Shown: one piece after another, positions 8,609 through 15,364 of the stretch
Layout of the letters: each line of letters begins with the position of its first letter
How positions within the stretch are numbered: the first letter of the stretch is position 1
Source: Pseudomonadota bacterium
GTDB lineage: Bacteria; Pseudomonadota; Alphaproteobacteria; Azospirillales; Azospirillaceae
Assembly: GCA_023411035.1 (NCBI GenBank)
Contig: JAEYPE010000020.1
Location: 1-28,145 of the forward strand
DNA length: 28,145 nucleotides
Direction: 5' to 3'
Position numbers and translations under genes: made by a program
The notes under the pieces: model-generated
What the model saw: the letters and a program-made list of their open reading frames with translations, nothing else
Told to the model about the DNA's origin: nothing
Databases searched by the model: none

Positions 8609-8934
8609 TAATCCTTTTCTAGCGTACATTGCAGCGGATGCTGGTGCTGGCGCGCAAAATCCATCACCTGCGTGACTTTCGTCTCCGCCACCTCGTAGGT
8701 GAACACGCCGCACAAGCCCACACCCCGCCGGTGCACATGCAGCATTATCCGTGTCGCCTCTTCGCGCGACTTGGCAAAGAAGCGCTCCAAGACATGAACG
8801 ACGAATTCCATAGGTGTGTAGTCGTCGTTCAACATCAAGACCTTATACATCGAGGGCTTTTTAGTCTTAGGCTTGGTTTTGATGACCACGCCCGTGGTGG
8901 TGCCCTCGTCGCCGTGTTTGTCGTTTTCGGCCAT
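8608..8934 (-). CDS. clpS: ClpS adaptor for ClpAP
   Basis: A 108-aa N-degron adaptor that delivers N-end-rule substrates to ClpA. After a flexible Lys/Thr-rich N-terminus, the core shows PSMYKVLMLNDDYTPMEFVV at about 27-46. This contains the Asn-Asp-Asp pocket residues for the substrate alpha-amino group and the Met of the hydrophobic pocket. HVHRRGVGLCGVFTYEVAETK follows, with the His and Cys-Gly-Val-Phe-Thr segment conserved in the family. It is the first gene of the clpS-clpA operon and overlaps clpA by one base. Only a weak Shine-Dalgarno-like TGAGA precedes the ATG at 8934. No heat-shock promoter was recognised upstream. Confidence 0.96.
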   Translation of the reverse strand: MAENDKHGDEGTTTGVVIKTKPKTKKPSMYKVLMLNDDYTPMEFVVHVLERFFAKSREEATRIMLHVHRRGVGLCGVFTYEVAETKVTQVMDFARQHQHPLQCTLEKD

Positions 8935-9337
8935 GGTCTCAACAGGTCAGCATCGCGATGTACGTCGCATGAATGATATGAGAACTCCGGGCGCGGTGGG
9001 AAGGGGCCGTTTTCAGTGGCTCCCCATTTGGGAGAGGCCCTTTCGGAACGGAACCGGCCCGACTACTCCGGAATTGGTGGAATTCGTGTGCGTTGCGGCG
9101 GAACCGCCGCGCCGGCGTGCCAAAAATGGGCACGGCCTGAAAACAAAAAAAGCCCGGCGGTCTGGACCGCCGGGCTTTCCCGGAACTTCACAACGCCGTG
9201 AGGCGGCAGGATTTGAAGCGGTACCGCCTCGCGCAGCCCGCACCCCCGGACAGTAGCGTCCCGGGGGCGGCGGGCTTGGGAGCCGCCCCGGCCCCGCGGC
9301 CGGGTCTGTGGGGTTGCCGGTTCCGGGGCATTTTGCC
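8935..9337. other. Spacer upstream of clpS and downstream of phasin 1
   Basis: It holds the clpS promoter region, which I could not assign with confidence, the hairpin terminator at 9148-9178, and a GC-rich phasin 3' untranslated stretch. That stretch contains a second smaller hairpin (CCCCCGG at 9243-9249 against CCGGGGG at 9261-9267). Short open frames here look like composition artefacts, and no gene is supported. Confidence 0.5.
9148..9178 (-). terminator. Rho-independent terminator downstream of phasin 1
   Basis: AGCCCGGCGG (9151-9160) pairs with CCGCCGGGCT (9167-9176), and on the minus strand the stem is followed by seven T residues. It lies about 160 bases beyond the phasin stop, so the transcript would carry a long 3' untranslated region. 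It also insulates clpS, whose promoter lies farther downstream on the same strand. Confidence 0.8.
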
Positions 9338-9823
9338 TCAGGCGGCCTTCGCCACGACCGGCTTGGACAGCGTCTCGACCGTGACCTGGAGGCGGTCGTT
9401 GATCGGCGCGAAGGCGTCCTTGGCGGTCTTCAGCGACAGCTCCTGCAGCTTGGCGCTCTCCTTCACGAAGGTCTCGAAGCTCGCCTTGGCGAAGCTGCTC
9501 TGCAGCTCGACCAACTCCTGGACGGACTTGACGGACAGCAGGGCCTTGCCGGTGGCGGCGCTCTTCTCCAGCGACGACTGGGTGTAGGAGGCGACCTGCT
9601 TGCCGACTTCCTCGGCGCCCTTGGCGACGATGGTGCCCGACTTCACGACGGCGTCGACATTGCCCTTGGTCAGGGCGGTCAGCTCGTCGAAGCCCTTCAG
9701 GATCTGGGCGGAGGTCTTCTCGAACTGCTCCTGCTGGGCCTTGACCAGACCGTCCACGTTCTGCTTGGCGGTGGAAACGGCGTCTTCGAAGGTCTTGGCG
9801 GTGGCGGCGAACTTGTTGGTCAT
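9338..9823 (-). CDS. Phasin family protein 1
   Basis: A 161-aa, Cys-free, strongly helical protein of the phasin family (the PhaP-like group typical of alphaproteobacteria), expected to coat polyhydroxybutyrate granules. The N-terminal part (FEDAVSTAKQNVDGLVKAQQ) and the central block GAEEVGKQVASYTQSSLEKS with KALLSVKSVQELVELQSSFA are the diagnostic amphipathic helices. The Ala-rich C-terminus (LSKPVVAKAA) is common in granule-associated proteins. GAGGAG sits 8-9 bases before the ATG. It has its own promoter and two palindromic sites upstream and is a monocistronic unit. It is paralogous to the next gene, with a shared LSKP ending and similar central block. Confidence 0.9.
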   Translation of the reverse strand: MTNKFAATAKTFEDAVSTAKQNVDGLVKAQQEQFEKTSAQILKGFDELTALTKGNVDAVVKSGTIVAKGAEEVGKQVASYTQSSLEKSAATGKALLSVKSVQELVELQSSFAKASFETFVKESAKLQELSLKTAKDAFAPINDRLQVTVETLSKPVVAKAA

Positions 9824-9928
9824 GGAACGGCTCCTCGAATCTTATCGGGTTGACCCGCGCCGGACCCACCGATTGGCGACCGCGCGGACGGTTCGGTCTG
9901 CGACCCCGCGGTTTCGGGCATCGGACCA

Positions 9929-9945
9929 ATGTTGCAGTGCAACAT
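9929..9945 (-). promoter_or_regulatory. Promoter-proximal palindrome of phasin 1
   Basis: A perfect inverted repeat, ATGTTGCA-G-TGCAACAT (8-bp arms around one base), immediately downstream of the -10 box and so near the transcript start. It contains the TGC-N3-GCA core reported for PhaR-type regulators of polyhydroxybutyrate genes. An assignment as a PhaR operator is inferred from the core and the gene controlled. Confidence 0.7.
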
Positions 9946-9950
9946 GGCTA

Positions 9951-9979
9951 AACTTAGGGCAGGCCCCGGTGTCTGTCAA
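9951..9979 (-). promoter_or_regulatory. Sigma-70-type promoter of phasin 1
   Basis: On the minus strand, a perfect -35 TTGACA (9974-9979) is followed by a 17-base spacer and TAAGTT (9951-9956). The element lies between the two palindromes, and the phasin 2 gene has the same arrangement with the same spacer length. Confidence 0.65.
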
Positions 9980-9982
9980 TGG

Positions 9983-10005
9983 GTTTTTGTGCGGTGCACA
10001 AAAAC
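9983..10005 (-). promoter_or_regulatory. Promoter-distal palindrome of phasin 1
   Basis: A perfect inverted repeat with 10-bp arms, GTTTTTGTGC-GGT-GCACAAAAAC, just upstream of the -35 box. It carries the same TGC-N3-GCA core as the proximal site. Its centre (9994) is 57 bp from the centre of the proximal palindrome (9937). Confidence 0.7.
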
Positions 10006-10036
10006 TCTGGCGCGTCCTGATGCGGCCCTGGAACGC

Positions 10037-10068
10037 GAAGCCCGGCCGTCGGGGAACGGCCGGGCTTC
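10037..10068 (-). terminator. Hairpin downstream of phasin 2
   Basis: GAAGCCCGGCCGT (10037-10049) and ACGGCCGGGCTTC (10056-10068) form a 13-bp stem with a 6-base loop, 47 bases after the phasin 2 stop. On the minus strand only a short T-containing stretch follows, so termination would rest mainly on the stem. Confidence 0.6.
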
Positions 10069-10115
10069 ATGGTCTGGCGCCGGGGTTTGGCGCCGGGGGA
10101 GGAGTGGGTGCCGCG

Positions 10116-10652
10116 TCAGGCGGCCAGCGGCTTGGACAGGGTGGTGACGGTGACGGACACGCGGTCCTTCAGCGGGGTCAGGGCCGCGGTGGCGATGCGG
10201 GTGCCGATGCCCTGGAGGCGGGAGGACTCCGCGACGAAGGAGTCGAAGCTGGCCTTTACGTAATCGCTCTGGAGATCGACGACCTCCTTCAGCGACGTGG
10301 CGGTCAGCAGGGCCTTGCCGGTGGTGACCGACTTGTCGAAGGACGCCTGGGCGTAGGCGGTCACCTCGCGGGTCAGTTCCTCGGCCCCCTGGGAGGCGAT
10401 GCTGCCGCTCTCGATCAGGGCTTCCACATTGGCCTTGTTCAGGGCCTGGAGTTCGGCGCTGAGCTTCAGAAGCTGGGCAGACAGCTTCTCGACCTGCTCC
10501 TTGGTGGCGGAGGCGGTCTGCTCGAAGGTCTTCGCGGCCTGCTCCTGGCCGGCCTTGACGAAGCCTTCGACCTGCTCCTTTGCCTGGATGGCGGCGCTCT
10601 CGAACGCCTGGGTGGGAGCGGTGGCGGGCTTGGCCTTCGTCACGGTCGTCAT
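10116..10652 (-). CDS. Phasin family protein 2
   Basis: A 178-aa phasin paralogue of the neighbouring gene. Helical blocks AFESAAIQAKEQVEGFVKAG, GAEELTREVTAYAQASFDKS and KALLTATSLKEVVDLQSDYV match the family core, and the C-terminus is TLSKPLAA. It is somewhat longer than phasin 1, with a flexible Thr/Ala/Pro N-terminus (MTTVTKAKPATAPTQ) and an extra helical segment rich in Glu/Gln/Lys. AAGGA lies about 9 bases before the ATG at 10652; a longer reading up to 10844 would run through the operator and promoter and is rejected. It is transcribed separately from phasin 1. The expected location is the polyhydroxybutyrate granule surface. Confidence 0.9.
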   Translation of the reverse strand: MTTVTKAKPATAPTQAFESAAIQAKEQVEGFVKAGQEQAAKTFEQTASATKEQVEKLSAQLLKLSAELQALNKANVEALIESGSIASQGAEELTREVTAYAQASFDKSVTTGKALLTATSLKEVVDLQSDYVKASFDSFVAESSRLQGIGTRIATAALTPLKDRVSVTVTTLSKPLAA

Positions 10653-10771
10653 GCCTTGCGTTCCTTCCTTGGTCGAAGTCCGGCGCGCGCAGACCCGGAA
10701 CGGCGGACCGTCCGCCTTCGGGGCGCTGGCCGGCTGCGTTGGGGATGGCCCGGTCAGGCCCGGGCTGGAAA

Positions 10772-10790
10772 ATTGCTGCAATGCAGCAAT
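10772..10790 (-). promoter_or_regulatory. Promoter-proximal palindrome of phasin 2
   Basis: A perfect inverted repeat, ATTGCTGCA-A-TGCAGCAAT, next to the -10 box on its downstream side. It contains CTGC-N3-GCAG, the form reported for PhaR binding in Rhodobacter sphaeroides. Confidence 0.75.
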
Positions 10791-10794
10791 GGCC

Positions 10795-10823
10795 AAATTA
10801 TGGGCAACTGTCCGTGGAGTCAA
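10795..10823 (-). promoter_or_regulatory. Sigma-70-type promoter of phasin 2
   Basis: On the minus strand, TTGACT (10818-10823), a 17-base spacer and TAATTT (10795-10800). It lies between two palindromes exactly as in the phasin 1 promoter. Confidence 0.65.
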
Positions 10824-10831
10824 CAAAAATC

Positions 10832-10846
10832 TTGTGCGCTGCACAA
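10832..10846 (-). promoter_or_regulatory. Promoter-distal palindrome of phasin 2
   Basis: The inverted repeat TTGTGC-GCT-GCACAA lies just upstream of the -35 box. Its centre (10839) is 58 bp from the proximal palindrome centre (10781). The arms match the inner arms of the distal site of phasin 1. Confidence 0.7.
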
Positions 10847-10881
10847 TATATCAGTCGACCCCCGGCGCCTATTGCTTGCCG

Positions 10882-10935
10882 GAACGGTGCGGGCGTCACC
10901 GTTCTGCAGGGCGGGGAAACCGATCCACATCGGTT
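10882..10935. repeat. Two successive inverted repeats before the Anbu-like gene
   Basis: GAACGGTG (10882-10889) pairs with CACCGTTC (10897-10904) across a 7-base loop. AACCGAT (10918-10924) pairs with ATCGGTT (10929-10935) across 4 bases. Both are perfect. They lie in the divergent spacer between the phasin 2 promoter and the proteasome-type hydrolase gene. They may be operators, RNA hairpins in the leader, or a weak insulator; the sequence alone does not decide. Confidence 0.5.
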
Positions 10936-11075
10936 CGACTGGGCGGAGCCTTTACGAAAGCTTTACCGCCGGTCCCGCCCAATCCTACCCTGCCCGCCGA
11001 AGGGACGCGCTTCGGCCAAAGGTCAGATCAACCGCGGCGGAACGTCGCACCTTTCAGTTCGGGAACGTTCTTTTC

Positions 11076-11837
11076 ATGACCTATTGCCTTGGCATCAAGA
11101 CCCGCGACGGCCTGATCGGCCTGTCGGACGGGCGCATCACCAGCGGCTCGCAGCTTTCCTCCGCGCGCAAGGTGACCATGGTGGGCAGTGGCGGCGACCG
11201 CTTCTTCATCCTGAATTCCGGCCTGCGCAGCGTGCGCGACAAGACGCTGGCCTATCTGCGCCGCGACATGTCCCGGCGCCGGGGCGAAACCTATCCGACC
11301 ATGCTGGACGCGCTGTCGGCCTTCACGGCCTGTCTGCGCCAGGTGGCGGCGGAGGACAAGGAGGCGCTGGAGGCGTCCAGGCTGACCTTCAACCTGCACG
11401 CCATCATCGGCGGCCAACTCGCCGAGGACCGGGAGCCCTACATGTTCCTGGTCTATCCGGAGGGCAACTGGATCGAGGTGGACGAGCGCACGCCCTACCT
11501 CTCCATCGGCGCCACCGCCTACGGCAAGCCGATCCTGGACCGCGCGCTGTCCTACAACACGGACATGCAGACGGCGCTGAAGATCGCCTACCTGTCCTTC
11601 GACAGCACGCGCTTCTCGTCGAACGACGTCGGCTTCCCCATCGACATGGTGACCTTCAACGCGCAGGAGCGCCTGTGGCGCCAGTCGAACTTCGACTACG
11701 ACGATCTGGTCGAGCAGCGTCTGTGGTGGAACCGGAACATCACCGAACTGGCCCGCCGCATGCCGGACGGCCCGTGGGTGAACGCTCTCCTTCCCGAGGG
11801 CCTGCGGGCCACGGTCGCCGAGGATGAGTCGGTTTGA
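11076..11837 (+). CDS. Anbu-like proteasome-type hydrolase
   Basis: A 253-aa protein with the N-terminus MTYCLGIKTRDGLIGLSDGR, the hallmark of the COG3484/Anbu branch of the Ntn-hydrolase (20S proteasome beta) superfamily. Once Met is removed, Thr1 would be the nucleophile. Asp17 (in LSDGR) and a Lys at about position 31 (ARKVTMV) supply the rest of the usual Thr-Asp-Lys set. Later landmarks are YLSIGATAYGKPILDRAL and DMVTFNAQER. No signal peptide is present, so it should be cytoplasmic. Many Anbu genes sit with transglutaminase, alpha-E and ATP-grasp genes; none is present here. The ribosome-binding site is weak (GGGAAC). Peptidase activity is a family expectation, not shown. Confidence 0.85.
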   Translation: MTYCLGIKTRDGLIGLSDGRITSGSQLSSARKVTMVGSGGDRFFILNSGLRSVRDKTLAYLRRDMSRRRGETYPTMLDALSAFTACLRQVAAEDKEALEASRLTFNLHAIIGGQLAEDREPYMFLVYPEGNWIEVDERTPYLSIGATAYGKPILDRALSYNTDMQTALKIAYLSFDSTRFSSNDVGFPIDMVTFNAQERLWRQSNFDYDDLVEQRLWWNRNITELARRMPDGPWVNALLPEGLRATVAEDESV

Positions 11838-11880
11838 GGGACGTGCGGGGGTGCCGGCGCGGCCTCCGCTCCCCCGCCCG

Positions 11881-12696
11881 CTACGGTCTGCCGGCGAACA
11901 GCCACGCGCCGAAAGGCGCGGTCGGGCCGACCAGCCCGTCGCGTCCGACCTGGACTTCGAACACCACGCCCGCGCTGTCCACCCGACCGCCGGTCGGCAG
12001 GCTGCGCGGCGCGTCCTGCGGGCGCGGGAGGGTGGGGAAGGGCACGCCGGTCCCTTGGGCGCTTCCGTCCAGTTCCTTCAGCGGACCGTCGAAGCGGATG
12101 TCGGCGAAGCGGTCGGACGGGTAGGGGTAGGCGTTGAAGAACCAGTTTCCCCGCCGGCAGCCGTTGATCAGCCAATAGACGCCGTTGGACGGCAGACGGA
12201 CGCCGCTGGGTGCCGGCGCGAAGGCGCCGCTTTCGTAAAGGCGCAGAACGAACAGGGCGAACTGGCGCGGCGAAAGCTGGGCCTTGGCCACCGGGCCGCG
12301 GGCGACCGCCGCCGGATCGTCCAGGTCGATGCGGGCGAGGTCGGTGGCTTCCAGCACGCGGGCCTCGACCATGGCGCCGCCGGTGCTGCGGTCGCCGACG
12401 ATGTCGTAGGTCCGCACATGCTTCTGATAGTCGGCGTTGAAGACCAGCCGGTAGCGGTCGGTCTCGTCCTTCGCGCAGGCGGCGCGCAGGTCGTCGCCGT
12501 TGAGGTAGCTGACCCAGGTGAGCTTGCGCGCCACGGGGTTGTCGGTCGGCCCGACCGAGGCGCAGCCGGCCAGGAGCCCCGTCACCGCCACCGCCACAGT
12601 CACTGCCAGCGCCGCCGGCCCGACGGCCCCTCCCCCTTGTCCTTCCTGGACGGCAGCGCGCGGAATCGTCGGGCGTCGCTTCGGCGGGCGGGTCAT
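11881..12696 (-). CDS. Lipoprotein of unknown function
   Basis: A 271-aa protein I do not recognise. From the ATG at 12696 (GAGGCACC upstream) there is a basic N-terminus (MTRPPKRRPTIPRAA), a Gly/Ala linker, a hydrophobic stretch and a lipobox LLAGC near residues 41-45, so it is predicted to be anchored in the cell envelope. The mature part has a block around KLTWVSYLNGDDLRAACAKD and DRYRLVFNADYQKHVRTYDI. Further on are two more Cys-free stretches, a GVYWLINGCRRGNWFFNAYP segment and a Pro-rich C-terminus. The n-region is unusually long. It is convergent with the Anbu-like gene. Confidence 0.75.
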   Translation of the reverse strand: MTRPPKRRPTIPRAAVQEGQGGGAVGPAALAVTVAVAVTGLLAGCASVGPTDNPVARKLTWVSYLNGDDLRAACAKDETDRYRLVFNADYQKHVRTYDIVGDRSTGGAMVEARVLEATDLARIDLDDPAAVARGPVAKAQLSPRQFALFVLRLYESGAFAPAPSGVRLPSNGVYWLINGCRRGNWFFNAYPYPSDRFADIRFDGPLKELDGSAQGTGVPFPTLPRPQDAPRSLPTGGRVDSAGVVFEVQVGRDGLVGPTAPFGAWLFAGRP

Positions 12697-12855
12697 GAGG
12701 TGCCTCGCGTCCAGTCGGGAGGGGGGTGGTCCGGCGCTTCCGGGAAGATGGATTGACGGCCGCGCTCCTTCAACGCGGCTCATCCCCTACGGGTCCCCGC
12801 CTTATCCAATTTCGTCACAGCGTCGCCGAAGAAATCGAAGCGGCAAATTAACGAA

Positions 12856-12884
12856 TTGTCGCTAGACACTGATTTCCATGGAAT
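12856..12884 (+). promoter_or_regulatory. Candidate promoter of the D,D-carboxypeptidase gene
   Basis: TTGTCG (12856-12861), a 17-base spacer and TGGAAT (12879-12884) lie in a locally AT-rich stretch. Initiation near 12891 would put the ATG at 12931 about 40 bases downstream. Both boxes deviate from consensus, so this is tentative. Confidence 0.3.
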
Positions 12885-12930
12885 TTACCATTGCGCCAAA
12901 CAACAAGTATTAGCCTATGGCGGGGGCATC

Positions 12931-14319
12931 ATGAACGTAACGGTCCGGGCCGTTCGAAGCCTGCTTTTGCCGTTCGCTTGGCGCGGGCGCGAAACGGAGG
13001 GGGAACAGGCCGCAGAACGTTTGGCGGATCAACGTTCGACTCTGGGGCGAGCCTTCGGCATTACCCCTTTCGTTCGATGGATGCGTGGGGCCGTGCTGGC
13101 GGTGACGGTCCTGGCGCCGCTGCCGGCACTGGCCGCCAAATACGCGGCGATCGTGGTGGACGCGCGCACCGGTGAGGTGCTGCACGAGGAAAACGCCGAC
13201 ACCATCACCTACCCGGCGTCGCTGACCAAGATGATGACGCTCTACCTGACCTTCGACGCGCTGGACGAGGGGCGGCTGCGGCTGGATCAGGCGCTGCCCG
13301 TGTCCGCCTGGGCGGAGGCGCAGTCCCCGACCAAGCTGGGGCTGCGCGCCGGCAAGACGCTGCGGGTGGAGCAGGCGATCCTCGGGCTGATCACCAAGTC
13401 GGCCAACGACGCCTCCGTCGTGCTGGCCGAAGCGCTGGGCGGCAGCGAGGCGAGGTTCGCCGAGATGATGACCCGCAAGGCCCGCGAACTGGGCATGCGC
13501 AACACGGTGTTCCGCAATTCCAACGGCCTGCCGAACATGGAGCAGGTGACCACGGCGCGCGACTTCTCCATTCTGTCGCGGGCGATGCTGTCCGATCACT
13601 CCCGCTACTATCCTTATTTCAGTCGGCGAAACTTCGTCTATGGCGGGCGCAGCCTGAACAACCACAACCGGCTGATGTCCCGCTACGAGGGCATGGACGG
13701 CATCAAGACCGGCTACACGGTGGCCAGCGGCTTCAACCTCGCGGCCTCGGCGGTGCGCGACGGGCGCCGGCTGGTGGCCGTGGTGCTGGGCGGCAAGTCT
13801 GCGGCCGCGCGGGACGCCCGCATGGAAGCGATCCTCGACAAGGCGTTCGACAAGCCGAGCCGCGGCCAGCAGGAGGCTCCGGTCGTCGCCCGTGCCGGAA
13901 GCGGCGAGGCGCCGCGCTCCACCGCCAAGGGGAAGCCGCCGGCCAAGCCGGAGACCATCGCGCAGCTCGCTTCCACCGTCTCCGCCCCCGCCGTGGTCCG
14001 CCCGCCGGTCCGCGCCCGCGACGATGAGGCCGACGCCCCAAAGGCAAATGCCAAGGCGGATGCGTCGAAGTGGGGGGTGCAGGTCGGCGCCTTCTCCACG
14101 CGGGAGGCCAGCAACCGGGCGCTCACCCAGGCGACCAAGCAGGCGCCCTTCCTGCTGCGCGCCGCCAAGCCGGCGGTGACCCCGGTGAAGGCCAACGGCT
14201 CCACCGTCTACCGCGCGCGCATGGTCGGGCTGGATGAGGGGACCGCCCGGCAGGTCTGCTCGGTGCTGACCCGCAGCGGCCACCGCTGCGTTCCGGTGTC
14301 GCCGAACGAGAAGCTGTAA
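12931..14319 (+). CDS. D-alanyl-D-alanine carboxypeptidase with SPOR domain
   Basis: A 462-aa low-molecular-weight penicillin-binding protein (S11 family) that trims the terminal D-Ala from peptidoglycan pentapeptides in the periplasm. All three active-site motifs are visible: SLTK at 97-100, SAN at 157-159 and KTG at 259-261. A Pro/Ala/Lys-rich linker (about 290-375) leads to a C-terminal SPOR domain (WGVQVGAFSTREASNRALTQ), which binds denuded septal glycan. The signal sequence proper is MRGAVLAVTVLAPLPALA at 51-68, so translation could begin at 13081. I keep 12931 because GGGGG precedes it and nothing suitable precedes 13081. A strong terminator follows. Confidence 0.92.
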   Translation: MNVTVRAVRSLLLPFAWRGRETEGEQAAERLADQRSTLGRAFGITPFVRWMRGAVLAVTVLAPLPALAAKYAAIVVDARTGEVLHEENADTITYPASLTKMMTLYLTFDALDEGRLRLDQALPVSAWAEAQSPTKLGLRAGKTLRVEQAILGLITKSANDASVVLAEALGGSEARFAEMMTRKARELGMRNTVFRNSNGLPNMEQVTTARDFSILSRAMLSDHSRYYPYFSRRNFVYGGRSLNNHNRLMSRYEGMDGIKTGYTVASGFNLAASAVRDGRRLVAVVLGGKSAAARDARMEAILDKAFDKPSRGQQEAPVVARAGSGEAPRSTAKGKPPAKPETIAQLASTVSAPAVVRPPVRARDDEADAPKANAKADASKWGVQVGAFSTREASNRALTQATKQAPFLLRAAKPAVTPVKANGSTVYRARMVGLDEGTARQVCSVLTRSGHRCVPVSPNEKL

Positions 14320-14351
14320 ACCGGCGCATCCCCGTCAGGAAAGAACCCGTC

Positions 14352-14388
14352 AAAAAGAAAAGGCGCAGCCGCGAGGCTGCGCCTTTTT
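14352..14388. terminator. Bidirectional terminator between convergent genes
   Basis: AAAAGGCGCAGCC and GGCTGCGCCTTTT form a perfect stem with a GCGA tetraloop, with A-rich and T-rich flanks. It serves the carboxypeptidase gene on the plus strand and tupA on the minus strand. Confidence 0.9.
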
Positions 14389-14411
14389 CGTGTCCAGCGC
14401 CGGGGCCGGGA

Positions 14412-15251
14412 TCAGACGCCCGGCTCGTTGGCGTTCGGGAAGAACAGCGGGTTGCCGTTGATGGTGTAGTCCGCGATGGCCTTCTGGCCCTCGGCGGAGA
14501 CCAGCCAATCGACGAAAGCCTGCCCATCGGCGGCCTTGACGTGGGCGAACTTGGCCGGGTTGACCAGCATGACGCCATACTGGTTGAACAGGCGCTTGTC
14601 GCCCTCCACCAGGACGTCGAGGTCGCCGCGGTTCTTGAAGCTGAGCCAGGTCGCGCGGTCGGTCATGGCATAGCCGTTCACGGCGGCGGCGGTGTTCAGT
14701 GTGGCGCCCATGCCCTGGCCGATGGCGCGGTACCAGCCGTCGCCCGTCGTCGGGTCGATGCCGGCGGCCTTCCACAGGGCCTGCTCCGACTTGTGGGTGC
14801 CGCTGTCGTCGCCGCGCGACACGAAGGGGGCCTTGGCCGCCGCGATGCTCTTCAGGGCGGCGGACACGTCCTTGCTGCCGCCGACCTTGGCCGGGTCGGC
14901 CTTCGGCCCGACGATCACGAAGTCGTTGTACATGACCGGCTTGCGTTCGGTGCTGAAGCCCTCGGCGACGAACTTCTCCTCCGACGCCTTGTGATGGACG
15001 AACAGCACGTCGGCGTCACCGCGCTTGGCGATGTCGATGGCCTGACCGGTGCCCTTGGCGACCACGCGGACCTCGATCCCGGTCTTCTCCGTGAACTTCG
15101 GCAGGATCGACTTGAACAGCCCCGAATCCTCGGTCGAGGTAGTGGAGGCCACGGTGATGAAGCGGTCGGCGGCGGCGGACGGCTGAACGGAGCCGAGCAG
15201 CAGAGCCACGGCGGCGGCGGCGCATCCCAGCACGAAAGAACGGCGCAGCAT
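14412..15251 (-). CDS. tupA: Tungstate ABC transporter substrate-binding protein
   Basis: A 279-aa periplasmic binding protein of the TupA family, which captures tungstate with very high selectivity over molybdate. A signal peptide covers about residues 1-28; RRSFVL near its start gives a mild twin-arginine look, though Sec export is equally likely. The mature protein opens with TVASTTSTEDSGLFKSILPK, containing the TTST oxyanion-binding motif of TupA (37-40). AKGTGQAIDIAKRGDADVLF, FVSRGDDSGTHKSEQALWKA and YAMTDRATWLSF are further family blocks. A TTG at 15267-15269 would add six residues but covers the GGAGAGG ribosome-binding site. It lies 113 bases downstream of tupB on the same strand. The specific ligand is inferred from the family; molybdate cannot be excluded. 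Confidence 0.88.
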   Translation of the reverse strand: MLRRSFVLGCAAAAVALLLGSVQPSAAADRFITVASTTSTEDSGLFKSILPKFTEKTGIEVRVVAKGTGQAIDIAKRGDADVLFVHHKASEEKFVAEGFSTERKPVMYNDFVIVGPKADPAKVGGSKDVSAALKSIAAAKAPFVSRGDDSGTHKSEQALWKAAGIDPTTGDGWYRAIGQGMGATLNTAAAVNGYAMTDRATWLSFKNRGDLDVLVEGDKRLFNQYGVMLVNPAKFAHVKAADGQAFVDWLVSAEGQKAIADYTINGNPLFFPNANEPGV

Positions 15252-15304
15252 CGGACTATCCCTCTCCAAGTTTTCGCCCGCCTTGGTTGCGGGCTGTGTC
15301 GGCG

Positions 15305-15333
15305 ACTATGGGAAACTTCGGGCGGCTTTGCAA
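15305..15333 (-). promoter_or_regulatory. Candidate separate promoter of tupA
   Basis: On the minus strand, TTGCAA (15328-15333), a 17-base spacer and CATAGT (15305-15310), located in the 113-base tupB-tupA gap. It would allow more binding protein than permease. Each box matches consensus at four of six positions. Confidence 0.35.
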
Positions 15334-15364
15334 ATTTTCCGGAACCGGACTGCCGGACGGCGGG

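Noticed and set aside
6083..8611. An 842-codon plus-strand open frame opposite clpA
   Set aside because: Antisense shadow of clpA with low-complexity composition, no ribosome-binding site and no recognisable family.
9063..9337. Small protein genes in the phasin 1 3' region
   Set aside because: Short frames without ribosome-binding sites overlap a terminator hairpin and have shadow-like composition.
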